In this document: in pieces, positions 60,240-64,000 of the stretch
How positions within the stretch are numbered: position 1 is the first letter of the stretch
Layout of the letters: every line of letters starts with the position of its first letter
Source of the DNA: Omphalotus guepiniiformis
Taxonomy: Eukaryota > Basidiomycota > Agaricomycetes > Agaricales > Omphalotaceae
Reading direction: 5' to 3'
Length of the DNA: 64,000 bases
NCBI GenBank assembly: GCA_028554645.1
Contig: JAQOOI010000076.1
Location: 806,001-870,000 of the forward strand
Notes under the pieces: generated by a model
Seen by the model: the letters and a program-made list of their open reading frames with translations, nothing else
Databases searched by the model: none
Told to the model about the DNA's origin: nothing
Position numbers and translations under genes: made by a program

Positions 60240-63200
60240 ATGTCATCAAGCATGGAGGATGAGCTTAGGGCAAAAGTGAGTTTGAGTTGCACAGGGCGAC
60301 CTATCTTGGGCACTGACTATATGCGCCAACTTGGGGACATTTCACCTTGAAGCGAGCTGCTACACTAAACGACTTGCGATTCAAGCGTAATGCAGCGAAC
60401 AAACCATCCACACTATCTACCTTTAATGGGGCTACACCCTCTTCGTCGTCGTCGTCGTCGTCGTTGGTATCAACCCAGCCCGCACAATCTCGAGACGGCA
60501 GTCTGTCGTCGCGCTACTTTCCACCACAACATGGGTCACCTATCGGCAGAGTGCTCGTTCCCAGCTCTAGCCCTCTGAACTCTCCACCAAATCAAAGTCA
60601 AAAACATGCACGAGGGGGTGACGTGGCGAGCAATGAGAGCGTACCTCGGGGTGGACCATGGAGCCTGTCGAACAAAGGGCACGGATTTGAATTTGACCCT
60701 TCGACATCGACGAGCGGATTCATATCGAGCAGCAGCAGAGTAGCAGTGAGGTCGTTCACTGGCTCACCGGACGAAGGACCACCTCGCAAACGACAGAACA
60801 GGGGACCGGACGACTCAGCCTTCTCCCCCGGCGTACAACTCGCAGGACAGAGACGCAGACATGTAGCGGAACACGCCGACTCTTCCGAAGAGTCAATGTC
60901 CGAGTCCCTTTCTGCAAAACCACGGATTGTACGCCGGCATGCGGAGAGTTCCGCGGAAGCTCCGTCCACTACTCCCTCTGAGGATGTGTTCGGGGATGAA
61001 AAATTTACGCGGTTCAAGCTCACAATGCCCACTGAGCCTCCTCATCGTGTGAAGGCTGCTTGGCTTCGTGCAAACTTCGATGTAAAGATTGCTACTGCTC
61101 TCTTGTCTGACCCAAATTGGATCCCTCAACCTGTTGTAAACGGAAGAGTAGATGGCTTCGTAGAGGCTAATAGGGCTCATCGTGCTGCTGTAAAGGAAAA
61201 GGGGAAAAAATCTGCTATCTACGCTAATCGTCCTCAACCAAAACCTGCTCCTCCAGTCGTCACTCCGGTCAGGACAAACACCATTACCACCACCAACACT
61301 TCGCCAGTCATGTCTCAACCTATTCGCAAGAAAAGGAATACAAATTTGATTGTAGACTCTGATTCTGATGCCGACAGCGATGACGATAGACTTGCAAAGC
61401 GAACTCGTCACGAAGACGCTGATGCTCTCCAGGTGCTTGCCTTCTTCAACACTAAAAGCTCTGAAGCTCTTCAGTCCTTGACAGGTTGTACGGCCGAGCA
61501 AGCAGACACTATAATTCAGCTTCGCAAGTTCGAGTCTGTCCAAGACCTGAACACAAAACTCGGTCAAGGCAAGAAAAAAGCCGGTCCCTCTGGCATAAGT
61601 CCTCGTGTGTTTGAAGAATCTGTCGAGATCTTTCGTGGTTATGGCGTCGTAGATGACGTACTAGAGGATTGTGAACAAATAGGTGCCAAACTACGTTCGT
61701 CTATCGCAAGTTGGACAGTCAAGGGGAAGGAAAAGCAGACTTTGACTGAGTTGGAGGACGGTGCTCTCAGCTTACGATCAGTCGAAACAAGTGATCATTC
61801 ACCGAAAGGGTATCTCGTCAACCAGCCAACCCTGCTTTCAAGTTCTGTCAAGCTCAAAGACTATCAGCTAACCGGTGTCAATTGGTTGAATCTCTTGTAT
61901 CAAAACAACTTGAGTTGCATATTAGCTGACGAAATGGGTTTGTCATCATCATCATAATAACTCTCCACCACACTGACAGGTAGTCTCCAGGTCTTGGGAA
62001 AACTATTCAAGTCATTAGCTTCTTTGCCCATCTTCGAGAGCAAGGGAATAAGGGTCCTCATCTTGTCGTCGTCCCGTGCGTACGAAATATAACACCTTTC
62101 CATCACTGTCTCAAGTCACTTTAGCTCATCCACTTTGGAGAACTGGTGCCGAGAATTTGCTCGGTTCGCTCCTTCGATTTCGGTACAGACGTACTACGGT
62201 GGGAAGGACGAGCGGATTCAACTTCGCCAAACCCTTTTGGACACAAAGCGATGCGACAGCGAAGACGATCAAGGATGGGATGTATTGATTACCACTTATA
62301 ATTTGGCTCAGGGAGACAGTGACAGGAAATTTTTTAGAAGAATTGAATGGGATGTGAGCACTAGTGGTCCACTCTTCCGGGTCCCAGAACATAACCATTG
62401 TTTTAGTGCTGCGTCTTCGATGAAGGACATGTGTTGAAGAACTTCCAGTCCCAGCGTTACTCATCACTCCTCCGAGTGCAATCTAAATGGCGTCTCCTAT
62501 TGACCGGGACGCCCCTCCAGAACAATCTTCAAGAATTGGTGGTGCGTCTGCCTTAACGTTTCTCATGTATACCGATGACTAATCCGATCCGAACAGTCGT
62601 TGATGAACTTCATCCTCCCAGACCAGTTCGCGGATGCAATTGATAACCTTCGGCAAATCTTCAAGGTGAAAGGCGATTCCAAAGTCAGCTTGCTTGCTCA
62701 GGAGCGTGTGTCTCGGGCCAAGAAAATGATGACTCCTTTCGTTCTCCGTCGTCGAAAAGATCAAGTGAGTGTTTCTTATCTCCCGCCTATTCAGTTTTCT
62801 GAGCAGATGTCCTGATGTCCAGGTTCTCACTGACTTGCCGAGGAAGACCGAACGAATAGAGTGGTGTGAGATGACTACGCTTCAGAAGTCTATTTACCGA
62901 GACACAATTCAACGGTCAAGGAAAACAGTTCTCGAGGCGGACGTTGATTCAACAGAGAATGGTCTATCCAACGGACGAGGTAAAGGTCCGAAGAAGGTCG
63001 CCAAAAGCAAAGATAAGCAATACCTCGAAAATAGCACCAACGTCTTGATGGACCTGCGCAAGGCGGCACTGCATCCGATGCTCTTTCGCTCACGCTTTAC
63101 CGACGATGCTCTCACCGCGATCGCCAAACTTCTACTCAAAGAGCCCGATTTTAGGAAGCGCGGAGCGGTGTTTGAGATGGTCCATGAGGACATGAGTGTC

Positions 63201-64000
63201 ATGACCGATGCAGAACTACAGCATTTCTGTGGCACATACAAGGTGATCGTGTTCCAGTTCTTTGCAAGCTCCAAGCTCATCGCTTTCTGCAGTCAATACG
63301 GAAATTTCAGCAGCAAGCTGACTGTTTCGTTGACTCTGGAAAGGTTCAAATGCTCTTAAAGCTCCTAGCGGCATATAAAGAGCAGGATCGGAAAATCTTG
63401 ATATTCTCTCAAGTGCGGGTCTACACCTCGCTAAAGTGAATGCTCCCTGATGCCCAAGTTTTCAGTTCACTCAGGTCTTGGATATTCTTGAAGTCATCCT
63501 CAAGGAGAGGGAAATAAATTATCTTGTTCTCACTGGGTCTACACCGGTAGATGTTCGCCAATCATTAGTGGACGAGTTCACGGAGGATGACTCGATAGCG
63601 GTCTTTCTGCTGTCGACTAAAGCAGGCGGTACGTACTTTGGAAAGGGTCATCGGTCCGTTCTTGGGCTCACTGTTTGTCAGGGATGGGGATCAACCTAAC
63701 AGCAGCATCGGTGGTAATCATGTAAGTTCCTGTCCTTCTTCTTGATGGTTGTACTGAGACAATTTCTTTAGGTTCGACCAAGATTTCAATCCGCACAATG
63801 ACCGGCAAGCACAGGATCGTGCCTACCGTATAGGTCAGAAACGCGATGTAGAGGTCGTCAAATTGATCTCGCGTGGTACAATAGAGGAAGACATGCTCAA
63901 GCTTGGAGAGATGAAGCTTGCTCTAGACGAGGCGGTTGCTGGGGATGATGAAAACGGCGACGAAGTGAAGGAGCGGGAGATGAAGAAATCTTTGATGAGC
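60240..64000 (+). CDS. FUN30: FUN30/SMARCAD1-type SNF2 chromatin remodeler (3' end cut by the window)
   Basis: Nuclear SNF2-family ATPase that moves nucleosomes in silent chromatin and during DNA end resection. Exon 1 encodes [12 protein letters not shown] and is spliced to [14 protein letters not shown]. The N-terminal 350 residues are disordered and Ser-rich, with a helical segment ([23 protein letters not shown]) that may be a CUE-like ubiquitin-binding fold. The ATPase core shows [26 protein letters not shown] (motif I), DEGH (motif II), [10 protein letters not shown] (motif III), [47 protein letters not shown] (motif V) and [17 protein letters not shown] (motif VI). The DEGH box, the RRRKDQV junction and the C-terminal [10 protein letters not shown] match SMARCAD1/Fft3. 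The frame is open at base 64000, close to the usual end of the family. Confidence 0.95.
60443..60463. repeat. Trinucleotide microsatellite (TCG)7
   Basis: Seven perfect TCG units lie in frame inside the FUN30-like gene and encode part of a poly-serine run (about eight Ser) in the disordered N-terminus. Changes in copy number would lengthen or shorten the run without a frameshift. Confidence 0.9.

Noticed and set aside
59618..60279. Long overlapping + strand frames of 118-166 codons upstream of FUN30
   Set aside because: All three frames are open together over pyrimidine-rich sequence and none shows a domain; this is expected for a stop-poor 5' region.

Overview
This window looks like nuclear DNA of a mushroom-forming basidiomycete (Agaricomycetes). 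Genes are intron-dense, with introns mostly 45-65 nt, and lie on both strands with short gaps. The proteins include basidiomycete-type families (a DUF6533 membrane protein, a GLTSCR-domain protein, two Zn2Cys6 regulators, an amidohydrolase of the Agaricomycete type). No tRNA, rRNA, CRISPR array, prophage or intact transposon was seen.

Layout, left to right. 0-9 kb: a possible gene end, a paraoxonase/arylesterase-like gene (-), a large Zn2Cys6 transcription factor (+), the ribosome-biogenesis factor NSA2 (-) and the Golgi protein YIP1 (+). 9-20 kb: CSF1 (-), an 11 kb gene for a giant bridge-like lipid-transfer protein, sharing a 127-bp promoter with a twin-CX9C NDUFAF8-like mitochondrial protein (+). 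20-29 kb: a DSC4-like E3 ligase subunit (-), a four-pass membrane protein (+), a DUF6533 protein (+), the repair nuclease subunit RAD10/ERCC1 (+) and a NIPA-type magnesium transporter (-). 29-44 kb: four + strand genes in a row: phenylalanine ammonia-lyase, a membrane-anchored amidohydrolase, an unrecognised protein with PCNA-binding-like motifs at both ends, and WDR48. 44-52 kb: SmD3 (-), a CLC chloride/proton exchanger (-), a GLTSCR-domain protein (-) and ALG14 (+). 52-60 kb is gene-poor, holding only a second Zn2Cys6 regulator (-) and a mitochondrial-carrier-like protein (-). A FUN30/SMARCAD1-type remodeler (+) starts at 60.2 kb and runs off the right edge.

Most genes are independent housekeeping loci. 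RAD10, WDR48, FUN30 and the PIP-like protein all relate to chromosome maintenance, but nothing shows that they are co-regulated. I found no convincing new multi-gene system. The most unusual signal is in gene structure. Conserved protein sequence forces six GC-AG introns in five genes; five microexons of 6-13 nt; a first coding exon holding only ATG; two stop-free introns with lengths divisible by three; and one intron, in the magnesium transporter, whose canonical splicing breaks the frame because a TACAT repeat flanks it. For eleven genes I summed the exons by hand; every total is divisible by three, which supports these models.
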